Positions 11,622 through 19,381 of a stretch of DNA of 19,452 nt are shown one piece after another. Each line of letters starts with the position of its first letter. Position 1 is the stretch's first letter. Both the position numbers and the translations under genes were made by a program. Source of the stretch: an uncultured Clostridia bacterium (GTDB lineage: Bacteria; Bacillota; Clostridia; Oscillospirales; Ruminococcaceae). The stretch spans positions 1 to 19,452 of the forward strand of contig CAMNBY010000284.1 in NCBI GenBank assembly GCA_946533615.1, given 5' to 3'. Under the pieces are notes generated by a model, which worked only from the letters and a program-made list of their open reading frames with translations, made no database searches and was not told the origin of the DNA.

Positions 11622-13928
11622 ATGACAAAGGCAAGGCAATTCACCGGCTTCATCATCGGGGCTGTGCTTGCTCTGGCGGCTATGGTCGTTATGTCGCTTC
11701 CGGCAAGCGCTGCGGGCTACGGACTCGCGGTGGACGGCGTCGAGGTAACGTCCTCGAACGCAGCGGACATTTGCGGAGACGGCATCTATTCCTACAAGCC
11801 CTCGACCAAGACCCTTTCTGTAAAGGGCACTCACAAGTCCTCTACAACGGCTATCGAGAACAAGAGCGTTGACGGGCTCAGGATCAGTGTTGAAAAGGGC
11901 TCGACCGTCAACGGCCCGATAGTGATAAGAAAAAACACCACTATCACGGGCGACAGCACCCTGACCGTAAAGCCAACGGGCTCGTCGGGAATAGTTGTGT
12001 ACGACAACAGCACGCTGACCCTTGATCGCGCCAATATGAGGGTCGTGGCACGCTTCGGTATCGGCGGCTCTGCGGGCAGCAAGTCTGCGCTGAAGATAAA
12101 GGAATCATATCTGGATATGGAATGCTCACTGGCAGCTATCAGCGGCTTCAGCAGCGGCGTTACCCTGGAGCAGTGCTTTGTGTCCAAGCCCGAGACCTTT
12201 TCGATAGAGAACGGCGGCATCTTCGACGGCAGCACAGGCAGCGAAGCGACGAGGCTCCTGATAAGCAACGCCTGTCAGTATGAGCTCGAGATCTCGGGCA
12301 CCGTGGTAACAGAAAAGAACCGCCTCGACATACTTGGGAACGGCATCTTTGAATACGACTACAAGACAAACACCCTGCTCATAAAGGGCGATTATACCGA
12401 GGACGACATCTATGTCAAGAGCAATATAGACGACCTTACCATAAAGACCGTCAAGGACTCCCGACTGACCGCCTGCTTTACGCTCAACGCAGACACCACG
12501 GTCACAGGCGCGGGTGTCCTGACCTTTGCGAACAACGGCAGTATCCCCTTCGGAAAGAATGTAGACAAAAAAGTCACCCTCACCTTCAAGAAGGCAAAGG
12601 TGGTCACCGAGACCTGGAATTTTTACTGCGACGACAGACAGGGCGGCTGCCTTGTGTTTGACGAATCCTATATCCACGCCAAGGGCACCGAGGACGGCGG
12701 CTGCTTTATCCGTTACGGCGCCCGCAACACCGAGAACTTTACCCACAGGGCGTTCGTGGACAGCATCGAGCTGAAAAACTGCGAGCTCGCGGGCCCCGAG
12801 AATGCCGTCCTCGAAAACAACAACATCTACATCAAAGGCACCTACAACAGGTACACCCCGGCACTGAAGGATCCGGCCGGGAACGTTATTATCCGCCCGA
12901 AGCTGGTGTTTGACCTCAAATATCCCTCCTACACCTACACGGGCAAGCCGATAGAGCTGGACAAATACATCACCCTGACAGCCAACGGCAAGGCGCTCAC
13001 CAAGGACAAGGACTACACACTCTCCTATGAGAACAACACCAAGGTAGGCTACAAGACCGCGACCGTCAAGGTAACGCTCAAGGGCGACCACATGGGCGAG
13101 CTCAGCAAGGAGTTCACCATCAAGCCGGCAAAGCAGTCAAAGCCCACTCTGACTACAAAGAACGGCGCCATAAAGGTGAGCTGGAAGGAGGACGCTTCGG
13201 CTGTCGGCTATCAGGTGATCTACAGCAAGGATCCCGGCGTTCCGGCAGATTCCAAGACCTATCACAGCACCACAGTGACCGGCAAGGGCTATGTGAACCT
13301 TTCAAGCGTCCCCGAGCCCGGCGAGACCTGGTACGTTAAGGTGCGCTCCTTCATCACCTCGGACGGCACCACGAAGGGCACGCGCTACGGCAGCTACTCC
13401 GCCGCCGCGAGCATTACCGTCAAGGGCAATGTGAGCAAGGCCTCTATCCCCTACGCCAGCTACACCTACACGGGCAAGGAGATCAAGCCTGCCGTGACCG
13501 TTAAGGACAGCGACGGCAAAAAGCTCTCGTCCGCTGACTACACAGTGACCTATACCGACAACATCAAGGTCGGCAAGGCAACGATAAAGATAAGCGGCAA
13601 GGGCGACTATCAGGGCACGATCACCAAGACCTTCGTCATCAAGCCCAAGCCCGGCACCCTGACACTGACGGCTGGCAAGGGCGCCTTCAGGGCGAGCTGG
13701 ACAAAGAACACCTCTGCCACGGGCTACGAGATCGTCTACTCGAAGGACAAGAGCTTCAAGAGCGGTGTATACACCTACAACGTATCGAAGAACACCACCA
13801 CGAGCGCAAACTTCTCCTCAAAGCCTGCGTCGGGCGAGACATGGTATGTCAAGTACAGGGCATACGTCACCGTCGGCGGCAAAAAGTACGGCAATTTCAG
13901 CTCGGTGAAAACAATAAAGACCAAGTAA
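11622..13928 (+). CDS. Large secreted modular protein with YTYTGK and FN3-like repeats
   Basis: 768 residues, exported by a signal peptide (basic MTKARQF, a hydrophobic core, cleavage near PASA-AGYG at residues 29-31). Two copies of a module start near residues 32 (YGLAVDGVEVT) and 219 (YELEISGTVVT). Both go on to DI-GDG/GNGI and a TLxxKG block, with parallel-beta-helix-like text between. The C-terminal third has two pairs of an Ig-like module beginning YTYTGK (about 437 and 612) and a fibronectin-III-like domain (about 506-605 and 673-768; both contain GETWYVK). No sortase motif, S-layer domain, dockerin or catalytic domain is seen. A role in adhesion or binding outside the cell is inferred. 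AAGGAGG (11609-11615) fixes the ATG at 11622; an upstream in-frame TTG lies inside the -35 box. Confidence 0.88.
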   Translation: MTKARQFTGFIIGAVLALAAMVVMSLPASAAGYGLAVDGVEVTSSNAADICGDGIYSYKPSTKTLSVKGTHKSSTTAIENKSVDGLRISVEKGSTVNGPIVIRKNTTITGDSTLTVKPTGSSGIVVYDNSTLTLDRANMRVVARFGIGGSAGSKSALKIKESYLDMECSLAAISGFSSGVTLEQCFVSKPETFSIENGGIFDGSTGSEATRLLISNACQYELEISGTVVTEKNRLDILGNGIFEYDYKTNTLLIKGDYTEDDIYVKSNIDDLTIKTVKDSRLTACFTLNADTTVTGAGVLTFANNGSIPFGKNVDKKVTLTFKKAKVVTETWNFYCDDRQGGCLVFDESYIHAKGTEDGGCFIRYGARNTENFTHRAFVDSIELKNCELAGPENAVLENNNIYIKGTYNRYTPALKDPAGNVIIRPKLVFDLKYPSYTYTGKPIELDKYITLTANGKALTKDKDYTLSYENNTKVGYKTATVKVTLKGDHMGELSKEFTIKPAKQSKPTLTTKNGAIKVSWKEDASAVGYQVIYSKDPGVPADSKTYHSTTVTGKGYVNLSSVPEPGETWYVKVRSFITSDGTTKGTRYGSYSAAASITVKGNVSKASIPYASYTYTGKEIKPAVTVKDSDGKKLSSADYTVTYTDNIKVGKATIKISGKGDYQGTITKTFVIKPKPGTLTLTAGKGAFRASWTKNTSATGYEIVYSKDKSFKSGVYTYNVSKNTTTSANFSSKPASGETWYVKYRAYVTVGGKKYGNFSSVKTIKTK

Positions 13929-13930
13929 GC

Positions 13931-13975
13931 AAAAACGGTATCCCGTTCCCCCTTTGGGAATGAGATACCGTTTTT
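13931..13975. terminator. Bidirectional terminator between converging genes
   Basis: A 20-bp stem (13931-13950 with 13956-13975) with one C-A mismatch, one wobble and a 5-nt loop. It begins with five As and ends with five Ts, so it works in both directions. Confidence 0.95.
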
Positions 13976-13992
13976 GTTATACCCGTGAGCTC

Positions 13993-15123
13993 TCACATCT
14001 TCCAGGAGGAGAGCAGGAACCCGGGGATCACGACGATCGCGAAGAACGCCCAGCTGATAAGGGTGAAGACCTTGATGAACCTTTTGCCCTGGCCGGGGTA
14101 TTCGCGGACATAGATGCGATAGTTTATCACCGAAGCAAGCGACCCGATGAGCGAGCAGAGCCCGGCGGTGTCGGCGCCGTAGATCAGGCCCGCGTTGCTG
14201 TGGGAGAACGGGTAGAGCACGATCGAGGCAGGAACGTTGGAGATGAGCTGGCTTAGGCCGATGGCACACCAGTATTCCCGGCCTGCCACAGCGCGGCTCA
14301 GGAAGTCGGCGATGCGGCTGTTTGCGGCGATCGACGAGGAGAAAACAAAGAAGAACAGGAAGGTGAACAGAAGCACATAGTCCACCTTCAGGAACAGCCG
14401 CCTGTCAGCCGCAGCGATGGCTGCGAGCACGATGATAACAGCCGCCCACCAGTAGTCCGTGCGGCTGACGATCGTGATTATCACCAGCAGGAACAGCGCG
14501 AGATACAGTCCGCTCTTGCTGCCTGCGTCTGCGCTCAGCTGAGAGCGGTCGAAGTCTATCTTCTCGTGCAGGCCGTGACGGTAAAGCACCAGCACAAAGA
14601 TCACCAGCAGCACCGCCGACCCGACACACAGCGGCAGCATATGCAGCATGAACCGCCCTGCGCTTATGCCGTATCGGCTGTAGAGGAAGAGGTTCTGCGG
14701 ACTTCCGAAGGGAGTCAGCAGCGAGCCTCTTACGGCGGCAATGTTCTCCATAGTTATCACGGGCAGGATGTATTGCTCCTTGCCGCCTCCGCGGAAGGTC
14801 AGGATCGTCAGCGGCACGAAGATCATCAGCGAGACATCGTTTGTGACGAACATTGACGAAAAGAACACCCCGAAGATGTAAAACAGCGAGAGCCCGGTCA
14901 TGGATCTTGTTCTAAGTGAGAGCCGCACCAGCGGGTCAAGCACGTTCTCCTGCTTGAAGCCCTCCAGCACACAGAGCATCATCATCAGGGTGCCGAGGGT
15001 GTGCCAGTCGATGTCACGCAGCAGGGAAGCGCTTGGAGGCGTGATGAACAGCGCCGCTATGGCTGCCGCTGCCGACACCGTCAGCATAGGCTCATGCCGA
15101 AGCAGCCTCAAAGCCTTGTTCAT
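13993..15123 (-). CDS. SLC13/ArsB-like anion permease
   Basis: Integral membrane transporter of the ion-transporter superfamily that holds CitMHS, ArsB and SLC13 proteins; likely moves an organic or inorganic anion with H+ or Na+. The substrate cannot be read from the sequence. 376 residues with about 10-11 hydrophobic segments. The half-repeat signature FVTNDVSLMIFVPLT (near 92-106) and its counterpart LISNVPASIVLYPFS (near 292-306) mark the two inverted halves, and TPFGSPQNLFLY (near 138-149) is the substrate-site loop of this family. The ATG at 15123 is 9 nt from GGGAG; a GTG three codons earlier overlaps that site. It has its own promoter (15165-15193). The gene is shorter than typical SLC13 but complete at both ends. 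Confidence 0.82.
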   Translation of the reverse strand: MNKALRLLRHEPMLTVSAAAAIAALFITPPSASLLRDIDWHTLGTLMMMLCVLEGFKQENVLDPLVRLSLRTRSMTGLSLFYIFGVFFSSMFVTNDVSLMIFVPLTILTFRGGGKEQYILPVITMENIAAVRGSLLTPFGSPQNLFLYSRYGISAGRFMLHMLPLCVGSAVLLVIFVLVLYRHGLHEKIDFDRSQLSADAGSKSGLYLALFLLVIITIVSRTDYWWAAVIIVLAAIAAADRRLFLKVDYVLLFTFLFFFVFSSSIAANSRIADFLSRAVAGREYWCAIGLSQLISNVPASIVLYPFSHSNAGLIYGADTAGLCSLIGSLASVINYRIYVREYPGQGKRFIKVFTLISWAFFAIVVIPGFLLSSWKM

Positions 15124-15164
15124 TTCTCTCACTCCCTTCGTTCGGTCATTGGCGCAACGGTATA

Positions 15165-15193
15165 ATTATAGCACGCTCCGCCCGATATTTCAA
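15165..15193 (-). promoter_or_regulatory. Promoter of the permease gene
   Basis: On the reverse strand TTGAAA (15193-15188), 17 bp, TATAAT (15170-15165), preceded by TGC (extended -10). Confidence 0.88.
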
Positions 15194-15227
15194 TAGCTTT
15201 CCTGTTATTTGCAGGAAAAATATCGGG
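15181..15227. promoter_or_regulatory. Nested inverted repeat overlapping the permease -35 box
   Basis: CCCGATATTT (15181-15190) pairs with AAATATCGGG (15218-15227). Inside, TTTCCTG (15198-15204) pairs with CAGGAAA (15212-15218). The outer left arm covers half of the -35 box. It may be an operator, or a terminator-like hairpin for the upstream kinase gene, though no T-run follows. Confidence 0.55.
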
Positions 15228-15288
15228 TATGACCGAAGGCTCGGGGCGGCCGATCGCTTCTTCTTGTTGCCGGGGGGGATATAGAAGC

Positions 15289-16191
15289 CTACAGCAGCTG
15301 CCGCAGGAGCTCGTCTATTTTCTCCCTTGTCGCCAGCCCGTCCGAAAAGGCTGTTGCGCCTCCTGCGGCGGTGCCGAGCCTGAGGGCGTATTCGTAGTCG
15401 CCTTCAAGCGAGCCTGCGATAAAGCCTGCCACCATCGAGTCGCCGGCGCCGACGGAGTTCCTGACCTCGCCCTTGCAGACCCCGCAGCGGTGGGTCACGC
15501 CGTTTTCGTCTATCAGTATTGCTCCGTCGCCTGCCATCGAGACAAGCACGTTCACGGCGCCCAGCTCCCGAAGCCTTCGGGCGTACTGCTCTATCTCGCC
15601 GTCGCTGCCGAGCCTGACCCCGAACATCTCGCCGAGCTCGCGGTCGTTGGGCTTTATCAGGAATGGCTTGTATTTAAGCACATTCAGCAGAAGATCCTTT
15701 GTGGCGTCCACAACGGTGCGTATCTTCCTGTCCGAGAGGCGCTGCATTATCCGCTCGTAGATATCGGAGGGGAGGCTTGAGGGTATGCTGCCCGCAAGCA
15801 CCAGTATGTCCCCGTCCGTCAGCCTGTCAAGCTTTTTGAAAAGCTCTTCAAGTGCTGAGTCGTCTATGTGCGGCCCCTGACCGTTGAGCTCGGTCTCCTC
15901 GTCGGCCTTGATCTTTACGTTTATGCGCGAGCTGCCGCTTTCAAGCCTTACAAAATCCGACTCGATGCCCATGGCTCTTATGCCGTTCTCGATCGCCTCG
16001 CCTGTGAAGCCTGCGGTGAAGCCCAGCGCCCTCGAGCTGATGCCGAGCTCTTTGAGCACGGCGGAAACATTGATGCCCTTTCCGCCGAAGTACATCTCCT
16101 CCGATGCCGAGCGGTTCACCTCGCCAAGCTTCATCGTGCCCGTGTGCACCACATAGTCGATCGCGGGATTGAATGTTACAGTGTATACCAT
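15289..16191 (-). CDS. fruK: 1-phosphofructokinase / PfkB-family hexose kinase
   Basis: Cytosolic sugar-phosphate kinase, most likely converting fructose 1-phosphate plus ATP to fructose 1,6-bisphosphate, which feeds the aldolase reaction. 300 residues, the usual length. It has TFNPAID (6-12), GGKGINVS (36-43, PfkB signature 1), KPNDRE (180-185), GDGA (221-224) and the anion-hole and catalytic GAGDS (248-252, base D251). The FruK/LacC subgroup begins exactly as here (xYTVTFNPAIDY); tagatose-6-phosphate kinase (LacC) is the main alternative. AAGGAGG is 9 nt before the ATG. No fructose PTS or FruR gene is adjacent, which is unusual for fruK. Confidence 0.88.
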   Translation of the reverse strand: MVYTVTFNPAIDYVVHTGTMKLGEVNRSASEEMYFGGKGINVSAVLKELGISSRALGFTAGFTGEAIENGIRAMGIESDFVRLESGSSRINVKIKADEETELNGQGPHIDDSALEELFKKLDRLTDGDILVLAGSIPSSLPSDIYERIMQRLSDRKIRTVVDATKDLLLNVLKYKPFLIKPNDRELGEMFGVRLGSDGEIEQYARRLRELGAVNVLVSMAGDGAILIDENGVTHRCGVCKGEVRNSVGAGDSMVAGFIAGSLEGDYEYALRLGTAAGGATAFSDGLATREKIDELLRQLL

Positions 16192-16226
16192 CTGCGCTGC
16201 CTCCTTGGTGTTTTAATCTAATAACT

Positions 16227-16255
16227 ATACTACCACGTTATCCGCGAAATTTCAA
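16227..16255 (-). promoter_or_regulatory. Promoter of the fruK-like gene
   Basis: On the reverse strand TTGAAA (16255-16250), 17 bp, TAGTAT (16232-16227). The -10 is weaker than others in the window. Confidence 0.65.
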
Positions 16256-16284
16256 GCGCTGCGCCGCCGCCTCGGCGGGAATTG

Positions 16285-16303
16285 TTTGTATGAAATGTAC
16301 AAA
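16285..16303. promoter_or_regulatory. Operator-like dyad between divergent genes
   Basis: TTTGTA (16285-16290) and TACAAA (16298-16303), spaced by 7 bp, between the divergent fruK-like and small membrane protein promoters. A regulator site is possible; no regulator gene is nearby. Confidence 0.3.
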
Positions 16304-16349
16304 TACAAAAGCCCGCTTTATACACAGTTCACAAACTTTTAAAAAACTG

Positions 16350-16378
16350 TTTCATTTTTTGATTTTTTGTAGTATAAT
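16350..16378 (+). promoter_or_regulatory. Promoter of the small membrane protein gene
   Basis: TATAAT at 16373-16378 in a very T-rich context. The -35 at 17 bp is a weak TTTCAT (16350-16355). Confidence 0.55.
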
Positions 16379-16421
16379 CATAACAGAGGCAAAACGAGCC
16401 TTAATAACGGGGGTGCTTATC

Positions 16422-16709
16422 ATGTATTACATAGACAGAGTTGTTAAAAAGGTAAAGGAAAGAGATTTCAGCGACATCGAGTTCACCGACATCTTCCCGC
16501 TCAACGAGATCAAGAACGGCGGCGTCAAGGAGCTTTTGCAGCTCACTGGAATTTATCTGGGCGCCATAATACTTGCGATACTGCTAATCTTCGCGCTGGG
16601 CTGGGTGCCTGTTCTCGGCGTGATAATCGACATAATCGCGGGCATCGTGATACTGTATTCCGTTGTGGGAATGTTCGGCGGCCTGCTCACGTTCATGAAG
16701 TATAACTGA
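16422..16709 (+). CDS. Small two-pass membrane protein of unknown function
   Basis: 95 residues. A soluble, charged N-terminus (MYYIDRVVKKVKERDFSDIE) is followed by two hydrophobic hairpin segments (about 42-60 and 63-88) with a short turn containing GWVPVLG, and a terminal FMKYN. No family recognised. The ATG at 16422 has a G-rich ribosome site (GGGGG, 16409-16413). The frame stays open back to 16173, but that extension crosses the promoter and lacks any start signal. It is a single gene with its own terminator. Confidence 0.75.
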   Translation: MYYIDRVVKKVKERDFSDIEFTDIFPLNEIKNGGVKELLQLTGIYLGAIILAILLIFALGWVPVLGVIIDIIAGIVILYSVVGMFGGLLTFMKYN

Positions 16710-16723
16710 GAAAGCTTTATACG

Positions 16724-16752
16724 GCGGCACGCTTTTGGTGTGCCGCTTTTTC
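16724..16752 (+). terminator. Terminator of the small membrane protein gene
   Basis: GCGGCAC (16724-16730) pairs with GTGCCGC (16740-16746), followed by TTTTTCTTTG. Confidence 0.88.
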
Positions 16753-16792
16753 TTTGTTTTGTGCGTCCTCAAAAAATTTTTTCAAAAACCTC

Positions 16793-16821
16793 TTGACAAG
16801 CCGCTCTGAATATGTTATAAT
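16793..16821 (+). promoter_or_regulatory. Full-consensus promoter of the tRNA pair
   Basis: TTGACA (16793-16798), 17 bp, TATAAT (16816-16821), as expected for stable RNA genes. Confidence 0.93.
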
Positions 16822-16847
16822 ATCTAATGTTGTGACACATCAATCAT

Positions 16848-16923
16848 GCTGGTGTAGCTCAGTTGGTAGAGCAGCTGATTTGTAATCAGCAGGTCGGGGG
16901 TTCGAGTCCGTCCACCAGCTCCA
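16848..16923 (+). tRNA. tRNA-Thr (anticodon TGT)
   Basis: The acceptor arm GCTGGTG pairs with CACCAGC (16913-16919). The D arm has AGCTCAGTTGGTAGAGC and the anticodon stem is GCTGA/TCAGC. The loop TTTGTAA gives anticodon TGT at 16881-16883. The T arm is GGGGGTTCGAGTCCGTC-like. The discriminator is T, and CCA is encoded (16921-16923). Confidence 0.96.
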
Positions 16924-16942
16924 TCAACTTTCAATAGAATAT

Positions 16943-17027
16943 GGGAGAGTTCCCGAGTGGCCAAAGGGGGCAGACTGTAAATCTGTTGCTTCTAGCTTCG
17001 ATGGTTCGAATCCATCCTCTCCCACCA
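16943..17027 (+). tRNA. tRNA-Tyr (anticodon GTA)
   Basis: The acceptor GGGAGAG pairs with CTCTCCC (17017-17023). The loop CTGTAAA gives anticodon GTA at 16977-16979. A long class II variable arm (TTGCTTCTAGCTTCGA) fits bacterial tRNA-Tyr. CCA is encoded (17025-17027). It follows tRNA-Thr by 19 nt in one transcript. Confidence 0.96.
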
Positions 17028-17060
17028 TATATGGCGAACGAAAAAGATGTCCGCCGCGAA

Positions 17061-17086
17061 AAGCGCGTATTTACGCGCTTTTTTTG
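17061..17086 (+). terminator. Terminator of the tRNA operon
   Basis: AAGCGCGT (17061-17068) pairs with ACGCGCTT (17073-17080), a 4-nt loop, then a T-run. Confidence 0.93.
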
Positions 17087-17143
17087 TTGCCCTGAAGCCG
17101 TAATTTTTTAAGGCAAAACCGAAGATGACATTTGCCGTTTTAG

Positions 17144-17848
17144 ATGTCAAAACAGGAGTTGAAGGTCAGCGTGCCGAAGGGCGAGAAAAAGGAGAAGGAG
17201 ATCTACACTCTTGAAGAGGTCGAGCAGTTGTTTGAGCTTTTGGAGGAAGCCCCGATGAAGTACAAGGTCTTCTTCACCCTTGCTATCTATAGCGGTTTCC
17301 GACGTGGCGAGCTGTTAGGGCTGGAGTGGAAAGACGTGGATTTCGATAACAACGTTATAAGCGTCAAGCGGACATCGAACTACACCGCAAATAAGGGCAC
17401 TTACACCGACACCACCAAGACGAAGAAGTCACAGCGTTCTCTGAAATTTCCAGACCATGTAATGGACTTGCTCAGAGAGTACAAAGCCGAGCAGGACAGC
17501 TTCAAGACGCTGATGGGCAGCAAGTGGATAGAAACAGACAGACTGTTCGTGAAGGAGAACGGTCTACCGATGTACCACACCACGCCCTACAGCTGGTTCA
17601 AGACCTTCTGCAAGAGGCATGATTTCAGGTTCTGCGACATACACTCCCTGCGACACTTCTACGCTAGTTCCCTCATCAATGAGGGTGTTGACCCGGCAGC
17701 TGTGTCGAGTGCTTTAGGCCATTCGGTCATCGGAACGACTGTCACCACCCCAAAAGGACACACCCCATCCACCGCAGCCATATTCGATATAATAGTAAAG
17801 ATCCAGCATCTTGTCAAAAGATGGGTAGTATTACAAGAAATATTCTAA
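17144..17848 (+). pseudogene. Degraded tyrosine recombinase (integrase) of a former mobile element
   Basis: Residues about 20-202 are a phage/ICE-type integrase catalytic domain. GFRRGELLGLEW carries the first catalytic Arg (R53), HSLRH gives H167 and R170, and LGHS gives H193. After GHSVIGTTVTT the family's TYxH segment with the nucleophilic tyrosine is replaced by unrelated residues from about 17750 on. The N-terminal DNA-binding arm and core-binding domain are absent: an in-frame TAG stands just before the ATG and there is no ribosome site. It is truncated at both ends and cannot be an active recombinase. Its position 116 bp after tRNA-Tyr fits insertion at a tRNA, followed by loss of the element. 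Confidence 0.85.
17789..17817 (-). promoter_or_regulatory. Reverse-strand promoter-like sequence in the integrase remnant's tail
   Basis: On the reverse strand TTGACA (17817-17812), 17 bp, TATTAT (17794-17789). It lies in the segment that replaces the integrase C-terminus and points leftward with no gene downstream on that strand. Confidence 0.4.
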
Positions 17849-17887
17849 TAGCACAATAATCTAACTGACAATACAACGAATCACAGG

Positions 17888-17920
17888 AGCATCGTCATAG
17901 TGAAGATGTTGGTGCTTTTG
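17888..17920 (+). terminator. Imperfect terminator-like hairpin
   Basis: AGCATCGTCAT (17888-17898) pairs with ATGTTGGTGCT (17906-17916) with two wobbles and one mismatch, then TTTGTTTT. No gene in front except the integrase remnant. Confidence 0.45.
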
Positions 17921-18085
17921 TTTTCTCAACGCTGAAATCTTTAGATTAAAATCCCCCTATTTTCAAGGACTTTGAGCATTCGGTATGGTGATTTGACACC
18001 ACAAAAACGGCAGTTGCAAAAAAGAGAACTAATATAGTATTAAAAGGAGCTAAGTCAGTTATGGTTGTCTTGACGAATAATCAAG

Positions 18086-18124
18086 AACGGAGCGTTGCCA
18101 AAATGGCGGACGCTCCGTTTTTAT
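18086..18124. terminator. Strong terminator beside the kinase gene
   Basis: AACGGAGCGT (18086-18095) pairs with ACGCTCCGTT (18110-18119), with GCC/GGC pairing inside the loop, followed by TTTTTATA on the forward strand. On the reverse strand the T-tract is poor (CTTGATT). It may still end the kinase transcript. Confidence 0.8.
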
Positions 18125-18130
18125 ACTATG

Positions 18131-19381
18131 TTATTTTATCAACACGACAGTCACAGTTATCACGTTATTGTCAGCCTTTGCCGAGATCTCTCCACCGTGA
18201 AGTTCCACGATCTTCTTTGCTATCGCAAGCCCAAGACCTGCGCTGTCGGTGTCTGTCCTTGAATGGTCATCACGGTAAAAGCGGTCAAACATATCCTCTG
18301 TGCTGACCTCTGCCCCTTTGCGGATCGTGTTGGACAGCGAAATGCTGACGCTGTCAGAGCCGACCTTGCTTTCAAGCCTTACATCGGTGTGCGGCTCGGC
18401 ATATTTTATCACGTTCGCAAAGAGGTTTTCCATGACCCTTGCAAGCCTGTCAAAGTCCACTTTTGTGATGAACGGCTCATCATCAATGCGAATTTCAAGA
18501 TTCAGACTGTTCTGCTGTAACAGGGCTTTCATTTCATAGCCGAATTGCTTGATAAACTCCGTCACATCGCCCTGCTCGGTATTGAGACGGAAATCGGGCG
18601 AATCCATTTTCGTCAGTTCAAACAGCTCGTTTATCAGCCCATTAAGCCCCTTTAACCGCCTGTCAGTGACCTCGATATACTCGGAAAACTTCTCGTCATT
18701 GCGGTCGCTGTAACCTTTCAAAAGCTGAACATAGCCCATGATAGATGTCAGCGGACTTCGCAGGTCGTGGGATACATTTGAGATCAGTTCGTTCTTCTGC
18801 CGTTCGGCTTTCTGCTGACGGAGCTTGTTTTCCTGCAGATCTGCATTCATCTGGTTGATGCTTCGGCTCAAAACTGTCAGCTCGTCATTGCCCTTTTCCT
18901 CAACGTGAATATCAGCACCGTTTTCAGCTATCCTGCTGACATCATCGGAGATCTTTCCGATATACTCCGACTTGTGCTTTGTTATCAGCCCGAATATCGC
19001 AACAAAAATAATGATGCTGATAAGCAGAATACCGTATAAAACGATAAGCCCGAACACGCTGTTCTGCTCATCTGAAAAATACTTTGCCAGCTTTGTGATA
19101 AGCCCCTCGCCCACACCAAGCACAATTCTTGTCAGCACGATCAGCGAGCCGAATGCCAGCACCGCAGAGAGCAGATAAAAGTTTTTCAGCGTCTGAAAAC
19201 GCTTTCTTGACACGATAAACTGTATCAGTGCAAACACCCCTATTGCCGCCAAAACAAAGGGTATCATAAGCAGGCGGCTGTTATAAATGCTCACGCAGGC
19301 AGAACCCAGCGACAGGAACGGCGTTGCCGCAAGAAGTCCCGTCAGGATACCGCCGATCAGGAAAACAGGCTCTTTCTTCAT
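18131..19381 (-). CDS. Membrane sensor histidine kinase
   Basis: Sensor of a two-component system: it autophosphorylates a histidine and passes phosphate to the response regulator encoded just upstream. 416 residues. Four membrane segments (about 8-28, 38-57, 68-90, 109-133) come with little outside loop. A HAMP-like linker follows (about 134-185), then the H-box NVSHDLRSPLTSIMGY (H205), an N-box around MENLFANVIKYA, a DMFDRFYR F-box, and the G-box AGLGLAIAKKIVELHGG. The ATG at 19381 overlaps the regulator's TGA (ATGA), which decides the start over an in-frame ATG seven codons earlier. The signal is unknown. No adjacent transporter is visible in the window to suggest bacitracin or other resistance. 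Confidence 0.92.
   Translation of the reverse strand: MKKEPVFLIGGILTGLLAATPFLSLGSACVSIYNSRLLMIPFVLAAIGVFALIQFIVSRKRFQTLKNFYLLSAVLAFGSLIVLTRIVLGVGEGLITKLAKYFSDEQNSVFGLIVLYGILLISIIIFVAIFGLITKHKSEYIGKISDDVSRIAENGADIHVEEKGNDELTVLSRSINQMNADLQENKLRQQKAERQKNELISNVSHDLRSPLTSIMGYVQLLKGYSDRNDEKFSEYIEVTDRRLKGLNGLINELFELTKMDSPDFRLNTEQGDVTEFIKQFGYEMKALLQQNSLNLEIRIDDEPFITKVDFDRLARVMENLFANVIKYAEPHTDVRLESKVGSDSVSISLSNTIRKGAEVSTEDMFDRFYRDDHSRTDTDSAGLGLAIAKKIVELHGGEISAKADNNVITVTVVLIK

Larger units (their letters stand above)
17850..18130. other. Gene-poor AT-rich scar between the integrase remnant and the kinase gene
   Basis: Apart from the two hairpins no gene is supported here. An ATG at 18061 has a good AAAAGGAG upstream (18043-18050), but its frame passes through a terminator and then antisense to the kinase gene. 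It may be the beginning of a lost gene. The AT-rich composition contrasts with the tRNA and kinase sides. Confidence 0.5.

Noticed and set aside
12126..13091. Long reverse frame of 321 codons opposite the secreted protein
   Set aside because: It is antisense to a gene with signal peptide, domains, promoter and ribosome site; long antisense frames are expected from its codon use.
16173..16421. N-terminal extension of the small membrane protein back to 16173
   Set aside because: It would cover the divergent kinase promoter, the dyad and its own promoter; the ATG at 16422 has the ribosome site.
18061..18306. 81-codon forward frame with a good ribosome site
   Set aside because: It reads through a terminator hairpin and then antisense to the histidine kinase; no family match. 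At most a gene stub.
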